Assembly: GCA_902805475.1 (NCBI GenBank)
Contig: CADCSX010000023.1
Span: forward strand, 2,294,001-2,358,000
DNA: 64,000 nt
Direction of reading: 5' to 3'
Origin: Entonaema liquescens
Taxonomy: Eukaryota > Ascomycota > Sordariomycetes > Xylariales > Xylariaceae
Part shown: positions 1 to 12,700 of the stretch, in pieces
Position numbering within the stretch: the first letter of the stretch is position 1
Layout of the letters: the number at the start of each line of letters is the position of its first letter
The notes under the pieces: model-generated
The model's database searches: none
What the model saw: the letters and a program-made list of their open reading frames with translations, nothing else
Told to the model about the DNA's origin: nothing
Translations under genes and position numbers: made by a program

Positions 1-970
1 AAATTCACAACTCTACGGACCCTTTTGCGTGTCTTCGCCCAGCAACGACCTCTGTGCAAAAATACTCGCCATCACAGATTTTCGCAAGCTAACCATGCGC
101 TGTTGCGAATAGCTCCGTCGCAAAGCAGTCGAGGCAGTACGCATACACACCTACGAAGTGACAAATTCGCCCTCGTAACGAAATCTTGTTTTAGATTGCC
201 CTCCCAACACGGCGCTTCTACCTACCGCGAAGACAAAATTCTTGACAAGAAGTCGGTTTGAAGTGCATCCGCGACGTAAACTTCTCCGTCCTGTCCATCC
301 TATCAACTCAATTTAGAAATCGAGAAGGGTCTTTCTGGTGGCGTTTTTGGATTTCGGGACTGGCGATCAATACCGTTACTTTACTTCGGTCGACCATTCT
401 TTTTTTTTCTTGAGATTGCGTTGCCTGCCGGCTTTTCATTTTCTCAATAGACACGGATTCTTCGATACCCTATGAATAGATCTAATATTTTTCCTTGACA
501 CCGGTAAGCCTAAATTTTCTTATTTACGTGATATTCTCCTAGCTAGATAAGTTGTTGCTCGAGGTACTATTTGCTTTGCGCCGGCGTTGTGTGGTTCATT
601 ATATATAAGGGGCGTGTGGGGATGGATTCGCCGAGCGCTGGCGCTCAAGATGGGAAACGCCAATCATACCTCCTTCATCTTGACTTAAATCTTCTGCAGT
701 ATTTGCTTTTGGCGGGGTGGTCTTCTCATTTCGTTTCATTTTCATCTCAGTTCTGGTTATATGGTACCGTAGCACGACTAACAAACCGTGTAGGTCTACA
801 CATTTACTGTTGTCATAGACACGCGAACACCACCTCAGAAACTGTCTGTAAATTCTGGGTGTTATTTTTTATTTACCATATTGAAGTCTTGGTCGGTTCT
901 TGTCTTGGTGTTTCACTGTTTTTTTTTTACTTTCGGCGATTATTAAGCCGAAACCCATCATCTACAGACC
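1..970. other. upstream region of the PSP1-domain gene
   Basis: No supportable gene. The short open frames here have no recognisable domain and overlap one another. A TATA-like stretch lies near 600-610 and pyrimidine/T-rich tracts near 400 and 920-930. The region is probably the promoter and a long 5' leader of the gene starting at 971. Confidence 0.5.
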
Positions 971-3724
971 ATGAGCTCCAGCAATATCAAGCCTAGTACC
1001 GTAACTAAGGCCGGCCAGAGCGTATACCCTGGAGTTGCGCCAAACAACCAGTCCATTCTGCTTGAAAAGCTGAACGTTCGAAGATCTACACCAGACTCTG
1101 AAGCCTTGGCAAGTTCGGACGACGAACCTGACCCGCATCGACAAGAAGCGCATCGACCGCAAGTACAGCCCCAGAAACCTGTACGTCGCGCTTCTTGGCT
1201 GAATGATACATCACAAGGTACATTGCCTCATCCAAGGAAAGGTTCATTTGCAAGCAGTTCCATGTCACCAACAGCTTCACACCCCAGCACCCCATCGGCC
1301 GAATCAGGTGCAACCGCTTGGGGTTCTCACACTACTTCTTCGGCAGCGATGGGTAGAGGACATCAAGGACCGCCGTCTTTCCCGTGGGGAACAGGCATTT
1401 GGAATACGGAGCGTAAGGAGCCGCCTTCTCGATTGACTGAAGTCCTCCCTTCGCCGACGTCTACTGTCCCCAGCGGTGCTGGTTTCTTTGGCGAAGACAG
1501 TTCGTTGGCACAGACCTCTCCCACTCCACGGGAGCAGAATCCTAATCCACAAATCCCGTTCGCTATCCCCTTGCACCCAACCCCGAAGACATACCGCTCC
1601 CAGTCATACTCGGTGGGGCAGCTAGACCCGGATGCGACAACACCGACAATGCCTACGTCCTCGGTGCTATCAGGAAGACCGCGTGCTGCACTTGGACATC
1701 CTGGATTGCAGCACAGACCTTCCCGCCCGAGTATGCTGAGTGAGATGTCTAGTGAAGGTGCGATGTTAGGTAAAGTGAAGGAAGTCGAGGACGACGATGA
1801 TGAGAGTGCCAGCGACTCGGCGCAGACGTCTCATCAGCAGCAAAGCGCCGAGGCGAAGACAATAGAGATGCTCACTCGCGAAAATGCTATGTTGAGGCAG
1901 CAGCAACAACAGCAGCAATATCACAACTCCCGACTCCGACCTCGTGCGTCAACTGCTGCTACGTACGGGCTAGGTAACGGATATGGTGTCCGCGGACCCG
2001 TCCCTGAAGAGTCCGACTTTGCTATCGATGAATTAGATGAAGCTGGAGAGGGACTAGACAGTGCCTCGAAACGAGGATTAGGGAGACGTATGAGCGAGTA
2101 TGCGTCCGCGTCTGCGGCTTTCCGTTCCCCCTATCCCCTAGAGAACAGAAAGCTGGAGAATGTTAAGAAGGCCTATTGGCAGAGTTCGCTAGGATTTGGT
2201 GGTTTAACTGAAATCTCGCAGAGCCGTAGACATTCATTTGCCGACGTGCCTACGCGACAAGGATCGATCGGCTCCGTTGGCGAGGGTGTTTCCCTTCATG
2301 ATGCGACTTCCGCAGAAGCACCACAGGCCCATTCTCAAGACTTTGGCGGATTCCCCGATGGTGCAAACTTTCAAACTACTAGTCCTGGTAAGTAGATCCC
2401 GGCTGCCTAGTTTATTTTCAGGACTAACATCGTCGATAGTATCCTATTATTCAGGTGGAGGCAATGTTCCTAATGCTCACCAAGCCATTGCATCGTCCGC
2501 TTACGGTAATCCGTACCAGTCGCCCTATGGACTTCCTTCAACCTTTGGTAATCGCGCACCATCACCTCACAGGAGTATGTATGGAATGAGTCAGCCTAGA
2601 CACAACCAACTGTTGCACATTGTACTTTTCAAATGTTCTAGGGCAGATGTTTTCTACATCCAAGAAGGTACTGGTCTTACGGTTAAACCTGGCGATCTTG
2701 TCATTGTAGAGGCGGATCGAGGAACTGATCTTGGGACTGTGGCTCGCGATAATGTGGACTGGCAAACAGCCAAAGAATTGAAGGAGCACTACGCCGAAGA
2801 ACACTACAAGTGGTTAATGATGTATTCCCAGAATGCTGCTGCCGCTCAGGAAGGAACCGGAGCTGGTTTGATGGCTGCATCCAACGGTCTTCAGGGAAGC
2901 GCAATTGGCGGAATGGGGCCACCAAGCCAGCACCACATGCAAGAACCAAACGCAGGCGAACTGAAACCGAAGCTCATTAAACGCCTGGCACAGAGTCACG
3001 AAATTCACAACCTTCGAGATAAGGAAGGAAACGAAGCCAAGGCGAAGCGCATGTGTATGCAGAAGGTGAAGGAACATGGTCTGAACATGGAGATTCTCGA
3101 CGCTGAGTTCCAAATGTGAGTAGCTATTACTATGTTTGACCTACCGCATAACTAACGTGCTTTAGGGACTGGAAGAAATTAACCTTTTACTACTTCGCCG
3201 ATTCGTATATCAACTTCAACTCACTCGTCACTGATCTTTTCAAGATCTACAAGACACGAATCTGGATGTCTGCTATTAACCCCGCCTCATTCGCCAGCCC
3301 GACCTTGGGACTGCAGGCGCCTAGCGGCATCGGCCCAGGGGCTGTTGGCCTTGGGAGAGGAAGTGGATCCGCCAACACAGAACGAAGATCCAATCCACCC
3401 CAAGACTCGCAGAATGCCTTCAACAATCCAGGTGCTGCAGGTCGACCGTTTCAGCCATCCTTCAACCAGCCATTTGGCGGGCCGGATCGCCCTTCAGTAG
3501 CCAGCTCTGCATACCCCCCGTCCGGTTTCCCCTATTCTGCCTATGGTGCGTTCAACAATGCTCCGAGGTCCGGCGCAGTGCCATACGTCCAGAATGTGAT
3601 GCAAGGGATGGAGGCATACCCCGGCGGCTTCTCTCAACCTGGGGAATTTCCTCCAAGCATGCGAACACGCTATCCGAGCCCCCACACGGCTCCTTCCCTC
3701 ACGATCAGTCAGTGCCTAACATGA
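971..3724 (+). CDS. PSP1 C-terminal domain protein (3 exons, 3' frame break)
   Basis: PSP1-family protein; yeast PSP1 was found as a high-copy suppressor of DNA polymerase mutants, but the molecular role is unclear. Exons: 971-2387, about 2440-3115, 3166-3724. Exon 1 encodes about 470 residues of Ser/Pro/Gln-rich, probably disordered sequence with a poly-Gln run near residues 313-319. The conserved PSP1 domain lies in exons 2-3 (about residues 530-735), with FKCSRADVFYIQ near its start and YYFADSYINFNSLV near its end. Intron 2 is clear: GTGAGT donor at 3116 and TTTAG acceptor at 3165. Intron 1 has two in-phase acceptors (2439 and 2454). After about 3671 the frame carrying the expected C-terminus (QNEWVGTFQGLSLNS, stop at 3778-3780) is offset by one base, so the stop at 3722-3724 is probably an artefact and the real end is 3780. 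The domain assignment is firm; the last 20-35 residues are not. Confidence 0.85.
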
Positions 3725-3780
3725 CAGGACAGAACGAGTGGGTTGGGACGTTCCAAGGGCTTTCTTTGAATTCCCGCTGA

Positions 3781-4990
3781 AGGCGAGGAACCCATGGATT
3801 GAATTCGTTCCCTTTCTGTGCCCTTTGAAAGCCCCATTCTCTATTCATGAGCTTGGAGGAACTTTGGATTCGCTGGGATATCACGATTCCCGCCTACCTT
3901 ATTGTGGTTCAATCTCGATTTGAAAATCTTAACGAAAACACCCATTGCTCCCGTTACTCCCATGCGGTATCTGTCTTTGTTACGTGCCCGGCAAGGGCGG
4001 TCTTTTGGAACCTCAATTTCCTAGTGAAGACAAAGATCATACTCAGTAACCTCGATCTTGATTTTTCATTGCGCTAAAGTTCTATTCTCGTACTATACTT
4101 TCCTCGTACCATACCATCACTATTATACGATCCGAGACTACAGAGACGTATTACGATTGACGGATTGACAGAAAATCCATTTTCGTTCGTTTATTTGTTT
4201 GTTTTTATTTTGCAGTTTAATTCTCTCTTTTTCCCCAGGTAGCCCCGCGCTCCATTGAAGTTTTATTACAATACTACCAATTATTCCTAGAGGTGTCTGT
4301 GATGCATATAAGTCACAGCTCGCCCGTGCGAAAAAGCTCCAGAGGACCGACGCAATTACCAGGCTTCTGGCGTTGGTTGGCACCGGCATACATCAATTCC
4401 TTGAAGTTTCCCTGATTTTTCAACTTTTAAAGATTTCAAAACGAGGCCAGACGAAGACGAGTCCGAGGCTAGGAGACGGACTGGAGGCAGAGATTCATCA
4501 ATCATTTTGCGTCATGACGACACGGCATAAGAGAAACCATAAGACAAAAAGCAGTTTTCCACTCGAAAGGAGATTAACATAGACGTGCTGCACAAGCATT
4601 TGTGTAATTTGATATTCAAAAAGGAGGGTTTGCACGAATTGTTGGGTATGGACGGATTTTGTACGAACAGAAAAGACTTTGCCGCGCATGAAAGATTACA
4701 TCGATTTGCCTTGCGAGATGCATTCAGGGGGAAGTCCTCTGTTCGGTTTGTCTTCTTTCATTGTTAGTTTGACGGCAGATTCGTTCTAGATAGGATTCTA
4801 CTTACCTGTAATGGCTAAAATTGCTATAATTGAGCTCTTTGATAGCTATAATTGCTAAATTGCACGTGCCAAACTCGAGTAATGTTTAATATGAGAACAC
4901 TATGGATTCGGATAAGATTGAAGCTGAAGCTATAGCAATGTAGGTATACTTGACCTCACCGTAGTAAAGGTATACCCTTGATGTAGACAT
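3781..4990. other. intergenic, 3' flank of PSP1 gene
   Basis: No gene seen. Short frames at 4138-4767 are unsupported. Near 4815-4860 there is an AT-rich stretch with the 10-mer gctataattg twice (4823 and 4845), which could be an edge of the decayed transposon that follows; this is a guess. Confidence 0.4.
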
Positions 4991-5002
4991 TTGTACTTGC
5001 AT

Positions 5003-5299
5003 GTGCTAACTAAGGAAAGAGCATTCAACCCATAGCAGCTTACTTACCGAATCTCCTATAGGTAATAAACAGAGTTGCGGAAGGAGTGCCCTGTCTAGGT
5101 CAAGGGATAGCATTTCATCTGAGGAAAGAACAAACTCACGTTCTCTAGTTAGTAGATTACCTGCCGAGAATATCCTTTCCCTAATTCCCACACATAACTT
5201 TTTTTTTCCCCAACTCATAATGTCATAAATAACCTTGTTAGTCATATATAGGTCGTTTAACTGACATCTACCACCTTCTTTAACCTCGGTCTGATTCAC
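5003..5299 (-). mobile_element. decayed hAT-family transposase C-terminal fragment
   Basis: Read on the minus strand, about 97 codons contain an array resembling the hAT transposase C-terminal dimerisation region: a YDIMS segment, then ERIFSAGNLLTRER, then LSSDEM. This matches the usual family order of D-I-x-S-I-P, x-E-R-x-F-S and R-x-x-L-x-x-D. The rest of the transposase (RNase H-like catalytic core, BED zinc finger) is absent, no terminal inverted repeats are evident, and the neighbouring frames are closed. I read it as a remnant. It sits immediately upstream of, and opposite to, the unrecognised gene at 5381. A chance resemblance cannot be excluded. Confidence 0.42.
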
Positions 5300-5380
5300 A
5301 CTTTATTACTGTGCCGAAAATACCCTGAGAAGTCTTCTAGACCAACTACGTGTTCATATTGTAGTACGCTTACAGCCACT

Positions 5381-6368
5381 ATGTCGAAGAGGACGGTTAA
5401 GAGGAAGGCAGATCTTGAGCGTAAGCACACTATAGAAATCGATACGAACATGGATTGACCTTTCATAGCATTGTCAGATGAACCTGACTCGCTAATCAAA
5501 GAAAACCCCAAGAAAAAGAAGGCCGGCACTGACAGACGTCTTTCGCGACTTGAAGAGTACAACGAGGATGCAGGCCGAGAGGGTAGTCGGTGAGCATTGA
5601 GCTTAGAAGCATCGCTTACCCCTAAATTGGATTCACTACTGATACATATACAGGAACTTCCAGCGATGGGCCGAGATTTTCGAGAATAATACCAAAGGTG
5701 AAGTCATGAAATCGAAGACTTTCATCAAGAATTTTGGAACGAAAGTCAAGAAACAGACGGATAAAGTGCGAGAGTACATGCAAGAACAAGAGAAACAACT
5801 GTCAGGAATACCAGTCTCGGAAAGTTACCATTATTCAGAAATCTAACATAACCACAGAGCTCACAGCAATGACGAGTTCGTAAAAACCTTTGAGGGACTT
5901 TATTCGGCAACTTTTGTCTCTCATGGATCAGACGGCGAGGCCCATTATACAAGCAAGGAGAATCATATCTTGTTTCAAGATGCACAGGCTATCATCTCAG
6001 GAAGCTACTCATTACTTAGAAAATTCAAAGAGACGAATGAGAAGCTCAAGAATTATAAGTTTGAGCTTCCTACTGCAAAGTGGAAGCAGGACAAACAAGA
6101 TATGAAGGACCTTCTTTCTTGCGGCCGCGAGTATGGAGAGAAACTCGTCGAAAGCAAGCTTGCTCCGGAGGCGTGTATGCCTCAACAACCTGATGAAAAT
6201 AAGGAAAGCGAGAAGGAGGCCATGGCTTCACAGCTTTTTAAAGAGAGTAGCAAGGCGCAAGACAACAATACCTGGGGTACAGTGGCAGCGGAGCAAGTCA
6301 AAAGATTCACGGCTATCGCTAAGTCTGTTCCCTCTGAGGATTCAGAACGAGTAAGGCGTCGATCATGA
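5381..6368 (+). CDS. unrecognised protein, Lys-rich and probably coiled-coil
   Basis: I do not recognise the family. The gene model is inferred from splice sites: exon 1 5381-5420 (GTAAGC donor), exon 2 5469-5588, exon 3 from 5654, and a last exon from about 5858 to the stop at 6366-6368. The product is about 260 residues. The N-terminus has Lys/Arg clusters that look like nuclear-localisation signals (RTVKRK; NPKKKKAG). The middle and C-terminus are rich in Lys/Glu with likely helical or coiled-coil stretches (about 5980-6130). The last intron is the weak point. The exon 3 frame hits a stop near 5845, and the only in-phase GT-AG pair I see is 5801-5857, with a poor GTCAGG donor before a good CTAAC branch site. 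A lost base, as in other genes here, could also explain this. It could be a lineage-specific nuclear protein; function unknown. Confidence 0.45.
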
Positions 6369-6798
6369 AGGCAATGAAGAAGCGCATTGAGAATCTAGTG
6401 ATAGATTGTAACTGTTTAGCCTGTATGGTGGAGCTTGAGATTTTAATGCTACGGAATACTTAGGTACATTTAAAGCTTCATTGCTGGGCAGTCACTGATG
6501 TACCTACGTACCTAATCTACTCAGATATGGCAAGTGCACAAAATGTGGTACCATTCCATTCTTAGGTTAGCCCCAAATCGCTTAATTTTTCCCTTGTAAA
6601 ACCCACCTCCCACAACTTTAGCAAATTTCTTCGTTCAATTGAAGATTTTCGCATTCCTCAATTCCTCACACCACACACAACGACACACGACCATCCATTG
6701 TTGCAGGCTCTCACTCCCAACCTGGTTTGTAGTCCTCTACTCGACATAAACTCTTTAATCTATCTGCTAACCTTTATTGTTCTTACCGCACAGTTAAG
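6369..6798 (+). promoter_or_regulatory. RPL15 upstream region and leader
   Basis: No gene. The 130 bases before the RPL15 start are poor in G and rich in C/A/T (tcctcacaccacacacaacgac at 6658-6680), as is common for leaders of highly expressed fungal ribosomal-protein genes. No defined binding site is claimed. Confidence 0.35.
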
Positions 6799-7678
6799 AT
6801 GGGTGCCCTCAAGTATGTCGAAGAGCTTCAGAAGAAGAAGCAGTCCGATGTTCTGCGATTCCTTCTCCGAGTCCGCTGCTGGGAAGTATGTTGAAACCTC
6901 CACACGATTGCTTTAAATCTCGACACGAAAAGCGTATGATACACACGAAAATCTTCAACAGTCCAATATATTGGCGTGGATGATTATGTGGACGCTGTCT
7001 TCCCTCCTTAGCCTTTTCCCGGCGAGGAGGGAACGTGTCTCTGCTATACACTCGTTGAACATTAGCTGAGAGTGCATTAATATAGCTTCGTCAATTGAAC
7101 GTCATCCACCGTGCCTCGCGCCCCTCGCGCCCCGACAAGGCCCGCCGTCTCGGATACAAGGCCAAGCAGGGCTATGTCATCTACCGTGTGCGTGTCCGCC
7201 GCGGTGGTCGCAAGCGGCCCGTGCCTAAGGGTGCCACCTACGGTAAGTCTACTGCGAGTCTTAAGCTATAGCTTCTGAGGTAAACGACTAATCACTCGTC
7301 AAAATTATAGGCAAGCCCACCAACCAGGGTGTGAATCAGCTCAAGTACCAGCGATCTCTCAAGGCCACCGCCGAGGAGCGTGTCGGCCGCCGCTGCGCCA
7401 ACTTGCGAGTCCTCAACTCGTACTGGATCAACCAGGACTCGACCTACAAGTACTACGAGGTTATCCTCGTCGACCCCCAGCACAAGGCCATCCGCCAGGA
7501 TCCCCGCATCAACTGGATCGTCAACCCCGTGCACAAGCACCGCGAGGCTCGTGGTCTCACTGCCACTGGCAAGAAGTCCCGTGGTCTCAACAAGGGCCAC
7601 CGCTACAACAAGACCCGTGCTGGTCGCAGAAAGACCTGGAAGAGACACAACACCCTCTCTCTATGGCGTTACCGATAA
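6799..7678 (+). CDS. rpl15: 60S ribosomal protein L15 (eL15)
   Basis: Structural protein of the large cytosolic ribosomal subunit that binds 25S rRNA. Exons 6799-6885, 7086-7242 and 7311-7678 join exactly to 203 residues, the usual eL15 length. It starts MGALKYVEELQKKK, passes WE|LRQLNVIHR across intron 1 and TYG|KPTNQG across intron 2, and ends RRKTWKRHNTLSLWRYR. Both introns have canonical ends (GTATGT...TATAG; GTAAGT...TATAG). Codon use is strongly biased to C-ending codons in the last two exons, as expected for a highly expressed gene. No anomalies. Confidence 0.97.
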
Positions 7679-9737
7679 GCGTGTGCGTTTAATAGAGGTG
7701 GAAGATAGGGGAGGTGTAGCGACGTTTTGGTCGTGCATGTCGTGGTTACGGCAGGGAATGAGGTCTTTCTTCACGGTCAATAGGGCATTCGTCGGGCCCA
7801 TGAATTATGCCTGGAGTTACTGCACGTAGTCTACATAGGAACAAGATTCTTCCTGGGACGAAAAAATCATTTGGTTTCGGCTGTTTTACGTTAATACCTG
7901 TGCCTCATGGTATCACTCTTGCTAATACGTGACTCGTATTTTCCTCGTCAACCATCATGATAGTGACAATGCCAGTGCTATTGACTATACTCTACGCTGA
8001 CCCCCAACGTGGATATATAAGTTTGTCATACTGAATTATGCGTAAGCGGCCTAGAGACGCTGACATTATCTTGACTAAGAGGCTGAAGTGAAGCTCTCTA
8101 GGGGTATATTTTCCGCTTGCTCTTTACTGCCTTCTAGCCTGACTTCATTTGAACTACCCGGCCTGGGATTTATGAAATTGAAGTTGGTTCCTACATTATG
8201 GAAATGCTCTATGCATCCTATTTTCCGTTTCTGACTGCCACGCTGAGTTAACTATACAATATTATCCATCCAGACCTAGAGTCTTTATTTTAAGTTAGGA
8301 TGTATATACATGACTGTTGTCTTGCCCCCCTGGTCGAGTAACCCGTGATATATAGGACTGAAGACGTATATATATATATATCTTACCAACATTTCTTTCT
8401 AGGGTCGCCTGTAGTATAAACTTACTGAATACTACCTCACCGGTGCGAAAGCCAGTGACGGCTAAGGGCGAGGACGTCCTAGGACGTTTGTTAGCTTGAA
8501 ATAATCCAAGTATTGCAACCATGACCAAATACCCAGCAACCACTCCACCGAGTTTACTATTGCCTTCCACAACTGCACAACCCAACACCCTACAAGTTTT
8601 TCATACCTTCCTAGCAAATTATGGCACGTGAAAATTAGATGGCAAGCGGGCTCGGGAGTAGTAGACCCTAAGAAATCTTGTCACAAAAAGTATAGGGTTA
8701 AGAAATTTTTTATATGCCTCTATTAGGCTATCTGCAAAGTACAGGCGAAGAGGTCCTTCTACGAGAGAAGATACCTAAGACAGAAAATCGCTGCCTAATA
8801 TCGGCAAATCTGCGAAAACGGCAAATTCCGTCGAAAAACATCGCAGAAAAGATCCCAATAAATGAGTCTCATTGTAAAAACACAAGCCAAGATCATCTGG
8901 AACTGGTATCCAGTCTCCTCCCATCTGCATTTAACGACGAGAGCAGTTACATCTCCCGAGCTCATCATGCTCTGCGGCAGCCGTAACTGGTTGGTCTAGG
9001 TTTCCCATGTAAAAAACATGTAGGTGTACAAGAGGACCCATTAATGCCAGCGTCCCGTAGCCTGCTCTTGTCGACTGTTGTGTGCCACGAGAAGTTCACA
9101 CGAAAGCAGTCTACGTAGAAAGACAACTGCGCAAAGCTGATTTCTATAGAAACTGGTCGAGGGGATCGGGTGCGAGCGTACGCATGTCTATTATAGAGCA
9201 TACGTGATTAAGGCGGCGGTGGGCATCACGGCAAGCTGTGACATCGAAATGCCAGCCCGATATGTCAAATCAGAATAATGCATTGGTTTGTCGAAAGAGA
9301 ACCCCGCAAACCGAGAATAACAAAAAGAGAAAGAAAACTCTATGCCGAGGTGTTTGAGTACACAGGCGTAGGCCACGATTAGATCCGATGGTTGTTGTGT
9401 CGGCTTTACAGTACCGAGAGCATCGAGAATCGTGTATCATCGAGTGTAATATACAGAGCATCCCTAGAAACAAAGAGTGCTGGCGGTGGTTCTCGATGGC
9501 GCAAATGAATTTGTGTAGGATCCTGCGTAGAAAAGGAGTAAGGGTGGCACGTGAATGGCGCGAGAAAAGGAAAACGGTGTCATCAAGCTCATATGAAGCA
9601 TCTCATTCATTCTTTGCGAAAATGGCCACGAAGACCGCGTAATTGACGATTAGGGGAAGTTCCACCGGAAATGATTAATCGTCCGAGTTCATTATCGTAC
9701 CGTTACAAGTCATGATCGCCATAGGCATGAGAAATAT
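7679..9737. other. intergenic, 2 kb
   Basis: 3' flank of RPL15 and convergent 3' flank of the PUF gene. The open frames (for example 8714-8986 and 9388-9642) show no domain, no convincing splice context and no coding bias. A short (AT)n run lies at about 8369-8381. Confidence 0.5.
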
Positions 9738-12700
9738 CTAGAAGAAATCACCTTCACCAGATCCGGGGTTAACACCAGCACCAGGATAGGTTTGGTACTG
9801 AGGCATTCGCGGCGGTTGCGGAGGAGCGTTGCCAGGAACACCGGACATACCCATGCCATTGGGGGGAGGGTACCCCATTCTGCCTCGAGTACCGTTAATA
9901 CCACTGGGGCTGTGACCATTGGTGTACGGGCCAGGTGGCGACACGATAGGCTGGCTCGTCATAGCGCGAGTATGGGAGGGACGAATCGCAATCTGACCTT
10001 GAGTTGGATCGGCAGGAGTCGCCTGGCCACTGGCGTTGGCACTTCGGGTGTCGTGCTGTTGAATCTTGGCTTGGAGACGACGGCCATAAGGAGTGTTTCG
10101 GACAGTGGGAACGATTGGGCGAATGGCTTCAACTAACGGAATCTTCATGTGGTAGGTGCAATGGTCTAAGGCAGTCTGAACAACATAGTTGCCGAACGAA
10201 TCGCGCAACAGACGCTCCATCTCGCCCGGAGCCAGGAGCTCGTTGACCATCATGTCCTTTGAGTCGTCATTACCACAGCGGATACACTTCTCCATAACAT
10301 TGGAGCTGAACTTGTGACGGGACAACTGGCTAATCTTGCCGCGGAATTGCTGTATCAACGGCTCAGTGAAGACGGACTCATTCAGGTCGATGATATACTG
10401 AACCACATAATTGCCGAAGGGATCTTGTACGAGACGAGTGGCATTTTCGGTAATCTTAGTAACAAGCCACATTTTCTGCTCTCCCGAAGCGTGGTCGATG
10501 CATCGTTGGAGGACGCAGCATCCATGACGGTGGGTTCCTACTTCAATGCAGTTGTTACCGACCGCACTGAAAATGAACTGGGCATCTTCTGGGCTGAGCT
10601 TGTTAAGGCACTTTTGGATGACGTGATTTCCATTGAGATCTTGGATGAGCTCCACAACCCGATATCGCAGAGCCTCGATGATGAGTTGGACATGCGTCGG
10701 AGTCGAGACAAACTCGATCATTTTTTGCAAAGCCCGCGTACCGTGCTGGTTTAGCGCAATACGGACCATCTCTGCGGATGCGTTCTGAATCAGCACAGTA
10801 CGCTCGTCATCGTTGCAATATTCCAGGAGCTTTTGGCACAAGTAATTCCCAAAGGGATCCGTCATAAGCTCGACGACATGCTGGTTCGTCTCCAGCCAAA
10901 TCATGTGAACCTGTTCTGGATTTCGATTCTCGAGTTGCTTCTGCAAGTATCGGCAGCCGTGCTGATCCTTGCAAAGATCATAGATCGTGCCACCTACCTG
11001 CTCCAAGGAGAGGTTGGCGTAACGAGTCATTGCCTCATTATCCTGAGCGCGACGCTGCTGCATGACACGTTGCTGAGAATCGCGGGGTTGTCCATGGGGC
11101 TGGTACATGGGACCGTAGCTCACATAATTTTGGGGGGGATAATTGTTTATTCCCATATTCTGCATGCCCATTGTCATCATGTTCACGTTGTAGCCAGGGC
11201 CAGGGCCGTTGGGGTTCGGCTGGCCATATGCACCATAGAATTGCTGGTAGTGTCCAGCTGATGAAGGTGAACCAGTAGAGGCTGCTCCGGCAGAGGCAGG
11301 AGATTGAGCGACAGCCTGGCTGGATGCAATCGGACCAAATGCAGGAGCACCACCCTGAAGCTGCGATGAGATGGAGGGATATGCTGCACCAGCCTGGGTA
11401 GCGGCAGTGTGGTTGTCGTTAGAAAGTTCGCGGCTGTGACGCTTCATAGCGCCAGGGGGGATTCGGCCGATGCTTGCATTGTGGTTGTGGAAGTGCTGCT
11501 GCGCATGCGCATTCGCATTGCTTGAGGGGGTCAAAGTAGCACTAGAGACATTCTTGGCGGCAGCCACCTCACCTGCAGAGAAGGACGTCTGGAGTTTGGG
11601 AGGTGTAGAGAGCACTTGAGTAGACGAAGGGGCATAGTCGCGGTGGTTGTCGTGTCAGTGCTAGTCTCTCTATACTGACTCACGTCGAGAGAGTGACGGA
11701 AAGGGCGATTGGCAACGGAGGACCGTCGCTTGATGATCCGCCCTGGTTAGTAGCCATACTGTCGGCAGTACTCATTTGGGCTGATCCTAGAGTAGACAGA
11801 CTCTGCTGTTGTCGATGGCGAGGAATGTTCGCCCAACCGTTAGTAGGAGTAGCCTCGCCACTTGCGCGGTGAGATGCAAGGTCAACTGCAGCGGAAGAAG
11901 CAGACAACTGTGCGAAAGTTAATTTTCTGATACCCAGCAAGACGGGAAGTTATGTTGGGAAAGCGGTATGTGAAAACACAATTGCGGATGCCAATTAGAA
12001 AGAATATGAGAGTGAAGGATTCTTGTAGAAAACAATTTCTAAAGAAAGGCGGAAAGTAAATGTGCGTAGCTATGGCGAACGTGCATTGGATTGAAATATT
12101 GTCAAGTGTAGTTGGCTTTGACAAGGTCCTCAATTTCGTTCGAGGAAACCGCAAAGCACGGGCCATAAACAAGACAAACAACCAAACGTACAGTAGGAAA
12201 ACTAACTTATTACTCGGGTAAAGTGGTAAAGTGAAGGAGCAGTGAAGACGCAGTGAAGGCAGGTGCCAGAAGTGCATGAGGTGTTAACTTACCACGTTGG
12301 GATTTCCCTTCTGTGCGTAGAGCTGAGGGAAGTTGTCCTCACCAGCGTCGATATTGGAAAAGTTGTTCAAATCCATCGAGGATTCGTCGTCTCTGAAAAG
12401 GAAACCAGTTGTATTGGTCTGATCAATGTTGTCGTAGAGATTGCCACGACGTGTGACGGGCATAGAATACCGATTAAGACTGGGAAGGTGTGCGCGTTAG
12501 TAGCTGTCAAATACCTGTAGACTGGCTGATAAGGTGCGCAAGTCGCTTGGGAATGAAATGATGTTAAAGCTCCAAGCGTACAATGATCAACAGTGCGCGG
12601 TTGGAGTGTTAGGTAGAAATGGTAGAAAAGAAAGGGACGTTGGTGGAGATAGGACGTATAAGTAGTTGGGGAGCGTCGAGAGGAGATATTTATTTTTCCA

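Noticed and set aside
12263..12480. ATG at 12463 as start of the PUF protein
   Set aside because: An acceptor at 12480 joins it in phase to the exon ending at 13177 (STNA|LNRYSMPV), so this Met is internal.
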